A DNA stretch of 64,000 nt from Struthidea cinerea (GCA_013397865.1 VZTI01004555.1:130326-194325), one strand, 5' to 3'. Positions 48,719 to 62,600 are shown, counted from the first letter of the stretch. Program-made: numbers and translations. The notes: a model not told the origin generated them from the sequence alone.

Positions 48719-51427
48719 GGAAAGCAGACCTACACACAAAATGTGCATGTTTATGCTTCTGTTGGCATTTTGTGTATTCTTTAATAGCCTTCACATGTGG
48801 ATTAGTCCTTCTGAAAAAAAAGGCAACCAAGCCCCCTGAAGAATAGGCCTTTGTGACACTGGAGAAGTTTACTGTGCCAAAGTTATGGTAAGAATTTGTA
48901 AATTTTGGCTGCTGAAGTACTTCCTTCCCCTGCTATGTTTTTATGTTGGAAACTTGTAAGTGTGTAATAGAGGGTGTTTTTTTGGTTTGGGTGGTTTTTT
49001 TTTTGTTTTTTTTTTTAATGACAATGCAAACATTCATTTCACAAACTAAACCGCCCGTTCACATGACGCTGCTGCTGTATATAAACACCCTGTTGATCTT
49101 GTTCTGCAGAAGTGTTTGTTGGACTTCCTGAGTCATACGGAAATGCTCCACTGCTCTTCTTGGGGACTTGTGGTGTGGACTTAGGCTGTATCTGCTCAGA
49201 TTTAATTTCCAAATTAATGTCCCTGAAAGACATGTTTTTACTTGGAACAGGGCCCCCTCAAAGTGGGGTTGTTTTTCTATGCCTCATTTTCTCTCTCTGT
49301 TTAAAATTTTTCATTCTGCTGTCTTGGGAATAGGTTTTGTCTCGGTTAAAGCTGAACACATTGGGAAGATGTTTGGTGCTTCGTAGTTGCAAACCCCTCT
49401 TCCTCTTCCATGTGATGTTGTTTCTTCACACAGATCTTAGTTTATGGCAGGCAGTAAGTCAGGCTGAGAGAGCTGTGCAGAGCACACAGGCCCAAGAGGA
49501 TGCTGGTGGCTGCACTGCCAGGTGAGCCTTCCCGGCAGCCTGGGATGCAGTGACAAGCTATACAACACAGCTGACTTCACAGGGGTTTTCTGAAGTAACC
49601 AAGGGCAGAATTAGAGTCCAAGGCTAGACTGTCATGGTGACAAAATATTTAGAAAACATTTTCTTGCTTGAAACAAAAGCTTGGATTGTGCAACACAAAG
49701 TACTGTCCCAGTGTAATAAATGATGCTGTGTATTTTTAAAGGGCTCTCTGTGTTCCCTGACTGTCAGCTCTTGCCAGATTCAGCATGTTCAGGTAAAATG
49801 AGGCATTTTTCCTCCAGACTGTTTCTTTTACAAGCTGGGTTAATCCTCCCCCTTTATGCAGTGGGGTTGCAAAGATGTGGCAGCCGAATGTGACTTCACA
49901 TTTTGAACACAGTGGGGACAGCCCTGTTAAAGACAGATGCAATGGAGCGGTGCCTTCTCTTCAGCCGTGGTGGCTCAGCTGCCTTAAGAGCAGTTGCTTA
50001 AAACTTACACCTTGTAATTGGCATAGACTGATCTGATTTCTAGTGTGCTCTGTGACTAAACTTGGTGATTGCTTTTATTGGGCTAGAATGTGCTGTTCTT
50101 GCTGCAGTAGAAACTTTTTGTTCGGTAGGTATTTCATCCTTCCATAATAACTCATGTAACTTTTTGTTAATGCCTGAGGTTTTGTGATGACCCAGTCTTA
50201 CCAATATCTACCCTCTGACATGAATGGAAGCCACAGGTCTAGAGTGTCTGTAGAAGATTGTTCATTGGGAATAATATAAAATGATTTTAAGATGAGCAAG
50301 CCTGTGAGAACAGAATGAAGACTGCTGGCCAGCCATGTTCAGTTCAGCACACTGCACCATTTGGAATGAATGCATATTTTTCCCAGTTCTAGTCTGTGTT
50401 TCCTGGGTAATATCAGTTGTAATTTCAGAGATAGTATGATTTTACATGTATCCCACATTCTCTGCTTAGAGCAGCAGGTGGCCAGATTTCTTTCTGAAAA
50501 ATAGTGACTTGTCTCAGCTCTACAGCAGCTCTAAGCAGATCGGCTGCAGAGACTTTTTTGATCTTCAAAGTTGATTTTTTCAAAGCTTCTGTAGTTGTTG
50601 GACTATACTTTTATTCCTGAAAATGGAAAACAAAAGAAAAACTTGGAGGGGGGGAATATACTTTTCTAAGGTTTGCATCATCTTGCATCTTTGTATGCTT
50701 GGCATGTAACCGTGTCCCATTCAGAGCACTGCTCTGAACATGGCAGAGCTCGTTCTTTGGGCTGCTGCTTTGTCCCTGCCACTAGTTCCTCTGCTGCATT
50801 GAGCTACAAAACCAGCTGCTTTTGCTTTTCATACCTATTTTTACCATCTCTAATTTGCTATTAAGATGTTAACTTCTGCCTCCTGTTAGCCTAGCATGTG
50901 TCTGTACTGTGACTACAACGTAGAGGCAGGCAAGCACTTACGTGCTTTCTCTTGTGCTATCCTTTCACACTTGGGAAATGGTCCCTGTAAACAGCTGCAG
51001 TGCTGCTTTATTATCCTCTTCAAAAGCTCTGGCTCCTTGTGTTGCTTATAAAAGGCCTCAATGAACTTGTAATGTGTGTGTACTGAGACTGCTGTTCCCG
51101 GCGATGCCCAGAATTGGTCCCCCTTTTTGTGTGTGTCTGTATCTGGCTTTCCATTGTCCCTGTCCTGTGACAGTCAACTCTGCAGAACAGGGACTGTCTC
51201 ATTGTTCCATGTGTACAGCAGGTGGCTCAGATCCAGATGTGTATCTGAAGTTGCTGTGTTCTGCAGTAACACAAATCATTATGTTATAGAAAGCTGCATC
51301 TAAAATAGGGGAAAAAAATTCAGATACACTGTAATAAGTTTTAGGCATTTTTAAGAGTTGGGGTTTGGGTTTGTCTTTTTATTAATCCTCTGACATGTTA
51401 CTGGTAGGATTATGCAAAAAATGGAGA

Positions 51428-51463
51428 CATATATATATGACATATATACATATATATATATAA
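51428..51463. repeat. Interrupted (TA)n microsatellite
   Basis: Two TA runs, at 51,429-51,438 and about 51,450-51,462, are separated by GACATATATACA. This is AT-rich simple sequence. Confidence 0.85.
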
Positions 51464-52080
51464 AGTTCTCTTCACATTTTAAGAAACCTTCCCTATGGTT
51501 AGAGGAAAGCTTTGTTCTCGGGAGCTGCTCCAGGCTACTAGGAATGGGCTACTTCACAATAGCTCTTGTTGGTTTCTTGGAGAGGTTTGTTTATTCCTGT
51601 GACTAGACTGGGTGTGCTTATGGCAAAACCTCATGCTTCTGGAGACTTTCCTCTTTTCAGGCATTATTTTAGAAACGGAATGACACACAACAGGATGTGT
51701 GGTTGTAGATATATGTTCACGCTTCAGAGGCCGTGCATACCTTTGTGACCATGCACAATCCTGTGCTTTTTCTCTCATCATTCATGTGGTGAAATAAACC
51801 ATGGAGAAACAGTGAATTCATTTCTCCTTTTTATGTCCAGAACACACAGAGAATGTATTGATACTCGTCTTTCTGTTGACGCTTAGAATGCTCAGACCAG
51901 TTACTGGAGGTAAGGAGATTAAATGAGGGCCAAGCAGGCTTGAGATTTTGTTCCTCAAATTTGATTTGAAAATCGCAGTTTGATAAAGTTGCATTTGTTC
52001 TCTTTCTTGTGTTTGTATATTTTTAAATTCTGAATTACCTACATGCACTGTAAGTGTTAGGATTTCTCTTGTAGAGTTCT

Positions 52081-52160
52081 GAGTGGCCCCACTTTGGGAA
52101 GGGTGATCAGACCAGATCACCTCAAGTGGCTCTTTTTAACATAAAGTATTCTGTGATTCT
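52081..52160 (+). mobile_element. Very short CR1 3' terminus
   Basis: The order 'gggtgatcagaccagatcac', 'ctcaagtggctc', then AAAGTATTCTGTGATTCT follows the last 80 or so bases of CR1: a 'gatcagaccagatgacctc' block, then 'ccaacctaaactattctgtg', then 'attct'. It is strongly 5'-truncated, as CR1 copies usually are, and in the same orientation as AKT1. Confidence 0.7.
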
Positions 52161-54044
52161 TGACCAGTTTAATATTGGGATATTGGGAATCTCATGCAAA
52201 GCCCACCTTGATTTTGGAGCAGAATAACAACCCCATTTGTAGAGGTGTTTTATTTTTGTAGAGGTGGTTTTATTTTTCATATTCCTTGTGATGGCCATCA
52301 AACAGAAAATAAATATCAGTTCCTCAGTTGTCAACAGGCCTTTTCATTTTTCAGTGTTGGGTGGTCTGTTCAAATACAGAAGTTGGGATTTTTCAAGGGA
52401 AGGGTTCAAAACTTGGAATAATAAACAAACTTTGCTTATTTACTACTTTTTGTAAGTGCTCTGGGTCTGGGCTCTGAACCCAAAAGTTGCTTTTTGCTTT
52501 AATTGCTAGCATATCTAGTTTACTAAGATTGCTATGTAGCTCTGAAGCTGCTGGAAGTTTTGCTTTCATTTGTTTGTTTATTTGGCTGTTGTTGCTGTGA
52601 GACTTACTGTCAGAAAGTAGAAATGTTTCTAACCTCATCCCAGCCTTTCTCCTTCACTTTTTTGTAGTCCTGGTATAAAAGAAGGGGGAAAAATTTGGAG
52701 GTAGCAGGATGCGTGGTGGAACTAGCTCTGTTCTTTCTGGTCACCTTCAAACAGAAAACACCTTCTGTTTTCTTTAAGAAGAAAACAGGCTTCTATTTTT
52801 GTCCCTGGTAGAAGTTGACTTAGGTGCCTGGTGGTGCTGCCTTCAGAAGAAGCTGGTTGGCTACAGTTCCTTCAGACTCTGTGGCAGAGGAGGTGTGCTT
52901 TAGATGCACGTTGTGTTGCTGTTGGCTGAAGTTTACAGCAACAGCCTGTTGTAAAAGTCAAGGCCTGGACCATGAGGTCCAGCTTATCAGCAGCAATTCA
53001 CATAACAGTCCATGGATAGCTGAGGTGACCTGGAAGCTCATCATGGATGATTAGGTGCCCTCAGCTATCACCAACTCACAAATTTATTCCTTTGTCCCAG
53101 TCCTTGTGTCGTTCATCAAGGCCTGTTCGTGATGGTTTAGTAGCAGTCTTGTCATTTTTTGGCCATTAAGATGAGCAGTCACCTTTCGGAGTCAGGTTCG
53201 ATAAACCCAGTGATCCATTGTGTGATGGATCTCTGCTGTTTGTTCCAGGGTAATAGTCACCTCAAACAGTTGACATTAAATGCTGCTTTAGGAATGCCCT
53301 TAAGTTGTAGATTATTTCATAACAGGTTCTCTGGATGGCTGCAACTAGAGTCCCAAAGGACAGAGTAAATTTTGGACCTGATGTGCTGTTTCACTTAGAA
53401 AAGAGAGCTTTTGAGGGCAGGGTTGAAGCCTGGCTCAGCCAGGAATTGGAAACCTTGAGCAGTGTGCAACCTCTGGAATTTGTTTTATCTGAGACAATAT
53501 TGTTGTGTGAAGTCTGGAGCCAAGGTCTCCATATGAAACTACATTAGACTTGTGTTTCGATCTGTGTCTGAAATGAGATAGCTATAGTATCAAAGGGACT
53601 TTTTAAAAATTTCTTACTGCTCTATAACCTAAAATCTCTAGAACAGGGAGATTCTTGAAGGATGCATGTCTACTACCTGCTTCCTGTTAAACTTTCACTA
53701 ATTATTTTAAAATTATACTTAGGATCTGTCATAGATGTTTTTAATTTTCTGCTTTGAAAACTTGATACGTCTTCCTTCCTTTTCCCACAATACCAGGATA
53801 GTGGTGGTTATTTTGGAAGTTGTTTTCCTTGTTCAGGCTTGGACTTCTGAATGCAAACAGCCCTTACATCTGATACCCTCTTCCATTTTTCTTGGGCTGG
53901 AAATGCTATTGCTGAAAGCCATATGCATTCCCCATTCCTTGTGGCCCAGGGGAGCTTGGTAGGGCAGTCAAACTGAAGGCAGAGCATCTAGGAGCTGAAG
54001 AGGTGTCTGGTGTATGAGGGTACCATCCTGGAACGGCGAATCGA
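52161..54044 (+). other. AKT1: AKT1 intron 2, no gene recognised
   Basis: No coding exon was found. A short imperfect tandem duplication is noted near the left end. The rest is ordinary intronic sequence. Confidence 0.7.
52236..52274. repeat. Two-copy tandem duplication, period about 19
   Basis: TTTGTAGAGGTGTTTTATT is followed immediately by TTTGTAGAGGTGGTTTTATT, one G longer. The near identity suggests a recent slippage or duplication event. Confidence 0.85.
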
Positions 54045-54225
54045 AGCCAGTCTTCCCCTGCTCTGCCACAAACTTCCTCCTTATACAATCACCTGGGATA
54101 GGGTTATTTTTCTCTCTCTCTGCCCCAGTTCCCTATCTGTAAAGTGGTGATAACAGCACTTCCTTAACTTCACGGGGATGTTGTGAGGACAAATGCAGCT
54201 CAAACTGTGGGGCTCTTGGATACTG
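54045..54225 (+). repeat. MIR/CORE-SINE-like element
   Basis: A large part of the MIR core is legible. CTGCTCTGCCACAAACTTCC corresponds to 'ggctctgccacttac'. A diverged block 'atcacctgggatagggttat' follows, then 'ctctgccccagttccctatc', 'tgtaaagtggtgataacagc', 'acttccttaacttcacgggg' and 'atgttgtgaggacaaatg'. These track 'cctcagtttcctcatctgtaaaatggggataat', 'ctcatagggttgttgtgagg' and 'attaaatg'. It is an old, inactive SINE relic predating the bird-mammal split by type. Confidence 0.8.
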
Positions 54226-54430
54226 TGGTAACTGGGAGCACAGATGGAAGAAGGGAAATGTTCCACATAAAAGCTTTCTGTTCTTTGAGCCCAGTGGTAG
54301 ATGATGGCGCTGATGTGAATGTGGCTTCCACTGAAGTCATGGCTTGACTGGTGCCATGTCTTTCCTCCAAAGGTTTCCTTGCTCACTCCTGTGTGCCTAC
54401 AGGGAAAGCACTTAACATCCTTCTGAATGT

Positions 54431-54488
54431 GATTGTTTGGGTCCTTGGCTACAGGACCCAAACAATCTTGGGCTCTATAAGCCCAAGA
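54431..54488. repeat. Two adjacent perfect hairpins (15-bp and 9-bp stems)
   Basis: GATTGTTTGGGTCCT (54,431-54,445) pairs perfectly with AGGACCCAAACAATC (54,453-54,467) across a 7-base loop, TGGCTAC. Directly following, TCTTGGGCT (54,466-54,474) pairs with AGCCCAAGA (54,480-54,488) across CTATA. The two stems share two bases. Together they form a nearly continuous 58-base self-complementary unit of complex, non-simple sequence. Confidence 0.95.
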
Positions 54489-55771
54489 GCCTGGGTTAGT
54501 CTTGCTGTCTGTTTTTCGGCCTGGCCTGCTCACAGTTACTGAATGGAGTGTGTGCTTCTGGCACCTGCCACCCAGGGCATTTCACAGACTAACTCACATC
54601 CTGGAAGGAGTTAAAAATATGTTAAGAATGGATTTTCACTTGCGAAATCCAAACTACTGTAGCAGTTACTCTGAGGAAGCCCTGGACTGCAGTGTGACCA
54701 GAAGAAAGCAATTGTCCCTATAACTGGTTAAATTTCATAGAAACCACATCCTTTGTGTTGCCACTGACAACATAACATTCCTTAATGTTTGATTTCAAGC
54801 GAAGCTTTATTACCCAGCTGTACATGCAAGCATACTTTCTTCTGAAGATTTTCTGTCCAGAGTCACCACAGAGTGAAGCTCTTTCCATTTTAGTGTGGAC
54901 TTTATAGTCTTGTTTATATACAGTACAAGCAGGTAAGAGACAGGAAACCTGTCTGCTTAACATGTACATTGTCACATATCTGAAGGGAAGGAGGCAGTGA
55001 GTTTTGTTCAGTTTAATGTTGCTCATGCAAATGAGTTTGGTTTTGGGAGCTTTTTGGGCCAGGAGGTGAAAATACACTTCATTTATTGCTTGCTACTTGG
55101 AACATGGGGCTCATGTCATCTTTCTTGTTCACCTGCTTTGATAAATTCTATATTTAGTTGTCTCTGCCCATCCACTTGAACAGGACAGAAATAACTTCAG
55201 TGTAATCCATCCTCTCTGTCCTTTCCTCTCCACCCCTTCCCTCCCCTTTCCTTTCCTGCTGCCAGGTTTAGGGCATTCAGTTGTTTGGGAAGTGGTGTTT
55301 GTTTTGCTTTGTTTCCTTACAAGTAGGGCAGGAGAAGACATTTATACTCTGGCATAAAATTGTTGTGAAGAGTGTGTAAACTGTCAGAAACACTTCCTCC
55401 TCTCTTACAACATTTGCTGAGGGGTCAGAGTGTGCGCAGAGTGTGTGGAGGGAGGTGGAGCAGAGAGGTTGGGAAATGACTTGCGTGTGGCATACGTCTG
55501 TCTGACAAAGAGCCAACCATGCCAGGGGATAAATGGACAAACAAAGAGTGTTTCAGTTCTGAACTCAGAGGTTGAACTTAAAGTTTGCACAGGAGCAACT
55601 CTACAGATAAGTTTCCAATTGGACCTTGACTTGTGTTGTGCAAACACATAGTAGCTAGCACAGAGGAGTCTGTCCTCGAAACCCCTGCCTGGGAGAGGAT
55701 CTGGGCACAGGCTGTGCTTTGCATAGCTTCCCCTGTGTCCCACAACGGGCACATACATATAAATCATATAA

Positions 55772-55806
55772 ATATATATATATATATATATGTGTCTGTG
55801 TGTGTC
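55772..55806. repeat. Compound (AT)n-(TG)n microsatellite
   Basis: Ten AT units (55,772-55,791) run into an interrupted TGTGTCTGTGTGTGTC. This is likely polymorphic. Confidence 0.9.
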
Positions 55807-58800
55807 GGCATATATACCTGGTCTAACATAGATCAACACTGGCCAAAACCCCCAGAAATATTTGAGCCTTAACCCCTTGCCTTTAGCATGAATTAAGGTG
55901 AAGTAGCATTTCCGTTAATGCGGCTGTGGACATTGGCTATTTTTGGATTGGATAAAGAATGTCCACTTAACTTACCAAAATGCTTGCTGTCTATGTTATC
56001 TGAAATATTATTGTCTTCCACTAATAAGCTGATAGGGATTTAAGGGAAACAGTATTGTTTTGGTGAAACTGCTTTGAAATACAGCCTGCCAAGTTCTTGT
56101 ATCTTGAGCTGAGTGCTGGGTATGTTGTTGTTCCTGACAGACACGTTGTCTGGAGATGTAGGGGGACTGATTGTTCCAACAAAAAATGTTGCTTTTTGTA
56201 ACTCAAGCATTTTTTTGATTAAAGATGTTAAAGAGGGTAATGAGGAGCAGAAAGATTGAGGGAAAACCCTTTAATTGATGCCTAATAAAATTCAAGTTGT
56301 TTCTTCATTAAATTTTTCATTTCAGTATCTGCTTTTCAAAAGAAAGTGAGGTTGTTTTTTTTTTCCTGTTTTTGCAGACTTACTGCAGGATAGAAGGAAC
56401 AAAGAGTTGGTTTTGAAAATTGGTCACGATTTTAAAGATTAAAATTCTTTGTTCTTCCTCCTCTTTTGCCTGTGTGCCAATATAAGCCCAAGCTGTGTGG
56501 CAGTGTCAGGATGGCAGTGCAGCCCCATTTTGACTGGCACCCTGAGTGATGCAGGTGTGGGCTAATTGGAGGACACTGATGGTGTAGGGTCTTCTGTGGT
56601 GTGAATTGTGTTGGGCAGTACAGTGGAACCACTCACCAGACTTGGCTTGCACTTGGGGGCCAAAATCCTGGTTTGAATCCCCCCACTGTGGATTTTTAAC
56701 AGGGCTCACTACCGGAGCCCACCTCCCCTCTGTGTGCTGGTGTTCAATTGCCTTGGCCCACATGCTCAGTCCTGCTTTTAAAGCAAAGGGCACTTGAGTT
56801 TCTAGGAATGTTAATTCCTTACTTTGCAAGCACAAATACACACTCCAGTTATTTGGAAAAGAGTGGGCCCTGAATTTAGAGCTTACGCTCCCAGGCACGG
56901 TGTAATCCTGTTAGGAGTCTGGGCTGCTGCGATGGTCCTGGGCAGGCTGTGCTGCCTGGCAGGCATCTGCTTCTCTGCCGATTTAGTCAAGTCAATATCC
57001 TCAAAACTGTAATTTACACTGTAATGATGGATTACACTTGTCATGGTTTACGGAATTTTGTGTTGTGTGTTTAATAAAATAAAACACTTTCTAATGGTTA
57101 TTATTTCTGAAGTCCAATACATCTGAACTAAAGCTCAGTGTATGCAAGGCAAACTATGCTTTAATTTTACAATTGTCTGATGGGACTTTGCGATTTATTT
57201 GTTGTTACTTCCTTAATGATGTTGCAGTCAGAGGCACTGTTTTGCTAAATGTTGTGTAAAAAGTAAATTGTAGCACAGCAGATGTTGGTATTTGGATGGA
57301 TGTCGGTGCAATGGGGGGACAGCAACAGTCATCTCTGTCAGCTGTCTTCAGGCTCGGCAGGCCTGCTGCGTGGTTACTTTGGTGTGTAAAAACAGCTCGT
57401 TTTGCAACTGGGAAGTTTGGCATTACATTTGGCACTGAGCCATGTAGCTGGGTTAACACAAGTGTTTATCTAGTGATTTTCTCAAAATTGGTAACTTGGA
57501 GAGAATGTTATTAAACTTCAGTACAAAGGAAGGAGGAATATGGCTGAATCTTTTCTTTTTAAAAGGCATTGATGTTTTTACTCCTAAACTTCATTTTTTA
57601 AAAATTCCTTTTATTTCACTCACCCTTGTCTTCTTTGCTTTTTCATCATCATCCTTTTTCCAGCTTACTGTTTACAGTTTCCTTTTTGAAGATTAAGACA
57701 TGGAAGCATACCTGATGAAATGCCGTAACCACCTTTCTCTCCATCCTGTGTGCTGTCATGAATTAGGTGCAAAGGACTGTAAATGAAGCTGTTTAATTGC
57801 TACCACCCAGAATTTGGTAGAAATTCCAACTGCAGCATGAAACGAGAGCCTGCTTGTATGCGTATCTGCAGAGCAGTTGATTTCTGTATGATCAATTAAT
57901 GTAAATTTTACCTTTGGGTTAAATACAAGAATCCTTGCAGGCCATCAAGAATTTTTCATAGAAGTCCTGTTAATATTGGATATATTTCTTTATGGAAGTA
58001 GCAATTTAGGCTGCCTGTTCAGTAAGGACGGCCAGGAGAATGTCGTAGTTTTGCAGAGCAGCAGTTTCAATCAGATTTTATACCTGAAATTTGGAACCTG
58101 TTGATTTAATGTTCACCGGGAAACTTTATCATAAAGGATTAATTTTTCAAAACAATTTACATCTTTTCTGTGCCTGTGATTAAATGGTTAGATGTTTTCA
58201 TTGCTTAGAAAGGCTTCAGTTTCTTTTGGAAATGGGAAAATGATTGAACTAGGAAATTTGGATTCTCTGATGAGGGGAAGAAAAGTGTATAGAAAAACAT
58301 TTCTCAAACCATTGATAGGGACCCAGTAGTGGACTTGTGCTTAGTTAATCTTGTAGTTGAGCTGCAATTTTACCACCAAATAAAATACCAGGACAGTAAT
58401 TTTCATTTGGGTCCTTTGTTCTCTCTCTTTTTTTCTTTTTTTTTTTTAAGAAGAGGGTGTTACCTGTACTGTCCAATTTCTATAGCCAAATGTGTCTTCA
58501 TTTAGAAAACCATAATTTGCAATAAATCTGCCCACAACCAAGGTTCATTTAGTATGTGGTGGATAAATGAAAATTGCAAGTGTTCAGTGACTGCTTTTTG
58601 GAAACATTTTTGTCTCTTAGTTTGATACTCAGGCTGTAATCCTGCAGTTAAAAAGGTTTTCTCACAGGGGATGGGGAAATAAATGTGCAAAAGCATTAAT
58701 ATGGGAATAATCTAAACCTTATAGCTTCCCCAGACCAGAGGGTGGTACAGTTTTTGTGGCCAGTGTGACACTGGAAGATTTTACTGGGAGTGTTGGCTGT

Positions 58801-59604
58801 GCATGTGAAGGAGCAGGGTCAGTGCAGCGATACTGTGCTCACAGCCGGGCTCCGCATTAGCTCTGTGTAACATACCTATGTGTCTGTGTGTATCTAAAGG
58901 ATATAGCTTTGATATTTAAACTTGCTGGATTTGGCTGTGTGTCACGAACGAGGTCCTGAGTGAGGAGCATACTCTCCCCATGGACTGGGCACAACCTGCA
59001 CTCCAGCTGCCTGTGTTGGTGCTGGGACAGGAGCAGGAGAGGACTCGTGATGGCCACAAGCACAACTGGCACAGCCTGGGGTGCAGGTCAGGCTGCCGCC
59101 TGTCCCTGCCTGCCTGTGCACTCAGCCCAGTCAGCGCCTTCCCTTGTGCCCATCAGCTTGTCCCTTTGTCAACACTGCTCTGATGCAGCAGACTTCAGCC
59201 AGAATTGTAGCCACATCTTAACGCATGTCTAGCACGCTTTTCTGCCTCCCAAAGGTGCCTCTATCCCTCCCCCTTTCTCCTCCTGCTCCCCTCCCACCTT
59301 ACTGGCAACAGCAGGGTTTGCAGGGTGGCCCTGCTTGGCTTGACCCCTGGGAGAGGAGGAGGCAGAGGAGCCCCCAGCAGCTGCCACCTGAGCTGGAAGC
59401 GTCAGCTCAGGGACCAGTGGCAGGAAATGCTGTAAAACAGAGCACGTGCTAAGCATCAAGCAGGGCTTGTAAGCATTGCAGGCTTTTCTGTACCTGTGTC
59501 TGTACCTTCCTTGCCAGAAGTCCCTGAGGCACGAGCGTAGCCCCAGATGGCCTTCAGGAATGTTACGCCAGGTGACCTGTAGGGCTTTTTCTCTCTCCTT
59601 TCTT

Positions 59605-59619
59605 AAAAAAAAAAAAAAA
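59605..59619. repeat. Poly-A tract, (A)15
   Basis: Fifteen A residues follow TCTT after a pyrimidine-rich stretch. No retroposed body or target-site duplication is recognisable upstream, so it is treated as a simple tract. Confidence 0.85.
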
Positions 59620-62600
59620 TTATAAACAAGAAAAAGCAAAAAGCTGTCATATATGTTTAACGCTCTATTTATGGTTTTCTGCTGTTCTCTCAGACTTAAA
59701 GTGTGGCAATCTGACTTTCCTGGACAGTTGTTGGCAGTTGTTGCAAGTTCTACACCTGATGGGTAGCTGTAATGCAGTTAGGCATTACAGGGATGTGTTT
59801 TGCAGTTTGTTTTGCTTCTGTTCTTTGGGGACATCCTAGTGAGAGTGGAAGATGGAACTGCAGAGAGTGGAGCGTGCTCGGTTATGGGGTAGGGCTTTAA
59901 GGAGGAGGAAGGAATGTGCATGGTGAGGAGCAGCTTTGTGGTGTGCTGTGCTTGGAATACCAGGTGTGCAGGAAAGGTGGGGCCGATGCAGCAGTCCCTG
60001 ACCTCAGAAGGTCCAATGAGGCAAGTGCCAGACGTGATGCCCACAGAAACTGGTGGGAGTTTAGGGCAGACTGGGGGTAGGAGGTGATGTTTGTTTTTCC
60101 CCTGCTTATAGGAGCAGTCTAAATAGAGAAGATTGGAATTTTTGCCATGTCTTCCCAAAACAAAAGTATGAGGCACCGCAGACTGGAAAGTGCAATTCAA
60201 GCTCCCATCTTTTGTGTCCATCAGCTTCCCACTTCTGTGTGGGGTATACTGTTAATTTTTTATGCTATTTTTAAAATGAAAAGTGACTTTAGTGTAGCAA
60301 GATGCTGTTGGCAACAAGGAAATTAATTTATGGTAGCAGTGTCTAGGTAGATGGGTCTTTATTGTGTCTTTTTTCAGGTTGGTCTTTATTTCATTCCTCC
60401 TTGTGTAAGAAGCAGATCTTGTGACTGACTGAAATACATCTCTCCTGGAGCTTGAAGCTGTTAGGGAGAAGTATAATGAGCTTAATACAACAGATAACTT
60501 TGGGGTTCAAAAAATAGTTGTGATGATATGTATTTGTTTTTAGTTGCATTTTAGACATGTTTCAGTGTTACAGGGCTAAATTGTGGTACCACTGAAATCC
60601 AGCAGGAGTTTTGCTGTTTGATTATATTGAAACTCAACATTTTTACTGTCTGTTATAAAAATAAATGAATTGTAATCGTGTGTCTGACTGAGCTTGTGAC
60701 CCTGTTGAGGCAGCAGTGTGGATTGTGCTCTGCTTTACGGTGATGACACACATCAGTCCAAGGCACAGAAATCCTTGGCGAAGTTTCTTATGCCTGTGTT
60801 ACTCAGCTAAGCTTAGCACCAGAGCTGCGGTGGCTGTTCTGCTCTCACACTACTCAGTGGTGAAGTTGCTTTAATAAATTCTCAGCATGCAATTAAGTTA
60901 CTTTGCAAAATTCCTCCGAAGTGAGGCAGCACTCCTGTTATCTGGAGGAGATTTTCATTGCTGAGTTTGGGGTAGTGACTCAGTAAAACTTATCTGTGGA
61001 ATACTAAATTTGGAGGCGTAACCAGGAGGTTGCCATGATAACAAATATTAGAACTTGCTTTCTGGGAAGTGCTTCTAATTTTTCCATTGATGGCCATTAA
61101 ATGCCTCAAGATAAATGAAATTTTTTATTAGAACTAACGTGGTCTCCTTGTGCTCCTCCAGGATTTTGTAGACTTGCTAGTGACAAAATGAAGAAGGGAA
61201 CTCCGAATTAACCCCAGCCCTATAAAGACACCACCTCTTTTTTAATGTTACTTACATTTCCATTGAAATGTTTGCTTAAGTTAGCTTTCATTCATCTTTC
61301 TGCAAAATATTTACCCAGTTACTGTTTGTATAAACATGTTTAAAATTTTACATTGATTTTATTTTCTTGGCTCTTTTAAGAAATTTCCTGATGCACAGCA
61401 TGGTCACACAATTACTGGTAGAGCTTTTATTGTAAGTGGCCAAAAACAACTCCATGCATTTATGTTGAAAATTAGGACTCAAACCCAGAAGCTAAAGGAT
61501 AACAATACAAAGCGTTAATTTCTTACTGTCCGTAACTTGCTTATTTATTAAAGTCCGTATTCTGCAGCTTAGTTTTTACAAAGAGAGCTTTTTTTTTTTT
61601 TCCCCTTTTCAAACCGCCTCTGAAGTTGGTCTGCATCATCTGTTTTAGAAATGCTGCTGTTTCCATAGATCTCCCCTGATGTCCTTTAGCCTTTTTTTCC
61701 TCCATTTCTTATCAATTCCCTGAGGTTTTGATTCTCTTTGTGAATGATACAATGATGTGGTAATGGGAGCTTAGAAGAGCGAGCCAGGGACTTAAGGAGT
61801 GGTGGATGAAAACATCCTCGATGTGGATGTTTTCTGTTTTCTTCATGACTGTGTCCTGCTTTTTCCCTCCCCTGCTCTTGCTTTCCCATGGGCAACCACC
61901 CCCCAAGCTACCAGGTCCTGACTCAGCCTCAACAACTTCGGGATTTTAATGAGGAACCTCTGCTGAGTACTTTTCAGGTTTAGTGTTAATAAAGCAAATA
62001 AATGCGTCATAAAAATCACTCTTGCCCGAGTCTTTGACTCACCTAATCTATTTTTAATGGGGCAGAGTGGGGGAAGTGACCTAAAATAACTTGTAATCAA
62101 TTAATGATGCTTTACCTGAACATCCCCTATGTTAAGGCTACTTGAGGAATACAAGTTAAAAGACTGTGATTTCAGTCTTAGTTGGTTTTGAAAGAGCTTT
62201 GGTTTGTGTGTGGTTTTTTTGCTCTGTCCCCTCAGACCCTGCCAGTCTCTAGATGGGATTTACTGAAAAACAAAACTGGGTTTGTGATACTCAAATCAGG
62301 CATGTGTTCTGATAAACACAAGAGTCATGGCTAAGTATTCTTAGGTGAAGAGGTAAAATAATTGAATCAGCTTTCAGATGCTGTCTAGAAAAGCCCATCC
62401 TTGTTCAAATACACCAGGGTGTGGTGTGTTTGGTGTTTTTGGTTTAGTTTTTATTTTTCCTTGTATTTGTAGTAGACATAAAATCTTTGGAGGACTAAGT
62501 CACACTGTTTTTATAAGTACATGGGGTGTATTTAAGAGCCTGATTTGCAGAAATATTGGCTGTATTCAGACTGAGCTTGAGGAATAGTTGTAGCTACCTC

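Larger units (their letters stand above)
47391..52080 (+). other. AKT1: AKT1 intron 2, no gene recognised
   Basis: No exon was seen. Two interrupted poly-T runs at about 48,977-49,018, a perfect hairpin at 48,683 and a TA-rich repeat at 51.4 kb are the only local structures noted. Confidence 0.7.

Noticed and set aside
54081..54533. 150-codon minus-strand frame over the MIR relic and hairpins
   Set aside because: It is explained by a SINE fossil and inverted repeats and shows no protein similarity.
55405..55839. 144-codon minus-strand frame
   Set aside because: Its start is encoded by the (AT)n/(TG)n microsatellite, giving an IYIYIY-type run. It is a simple-repeat artefact.
56655..56700. 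tRNA-like 'ggtttgaatcc' box at about 56,671
   Set aside because: There is no A box at the right distance and no cloverleaf can be drawn. At best it is a trace of a tRNA-derived SINE.
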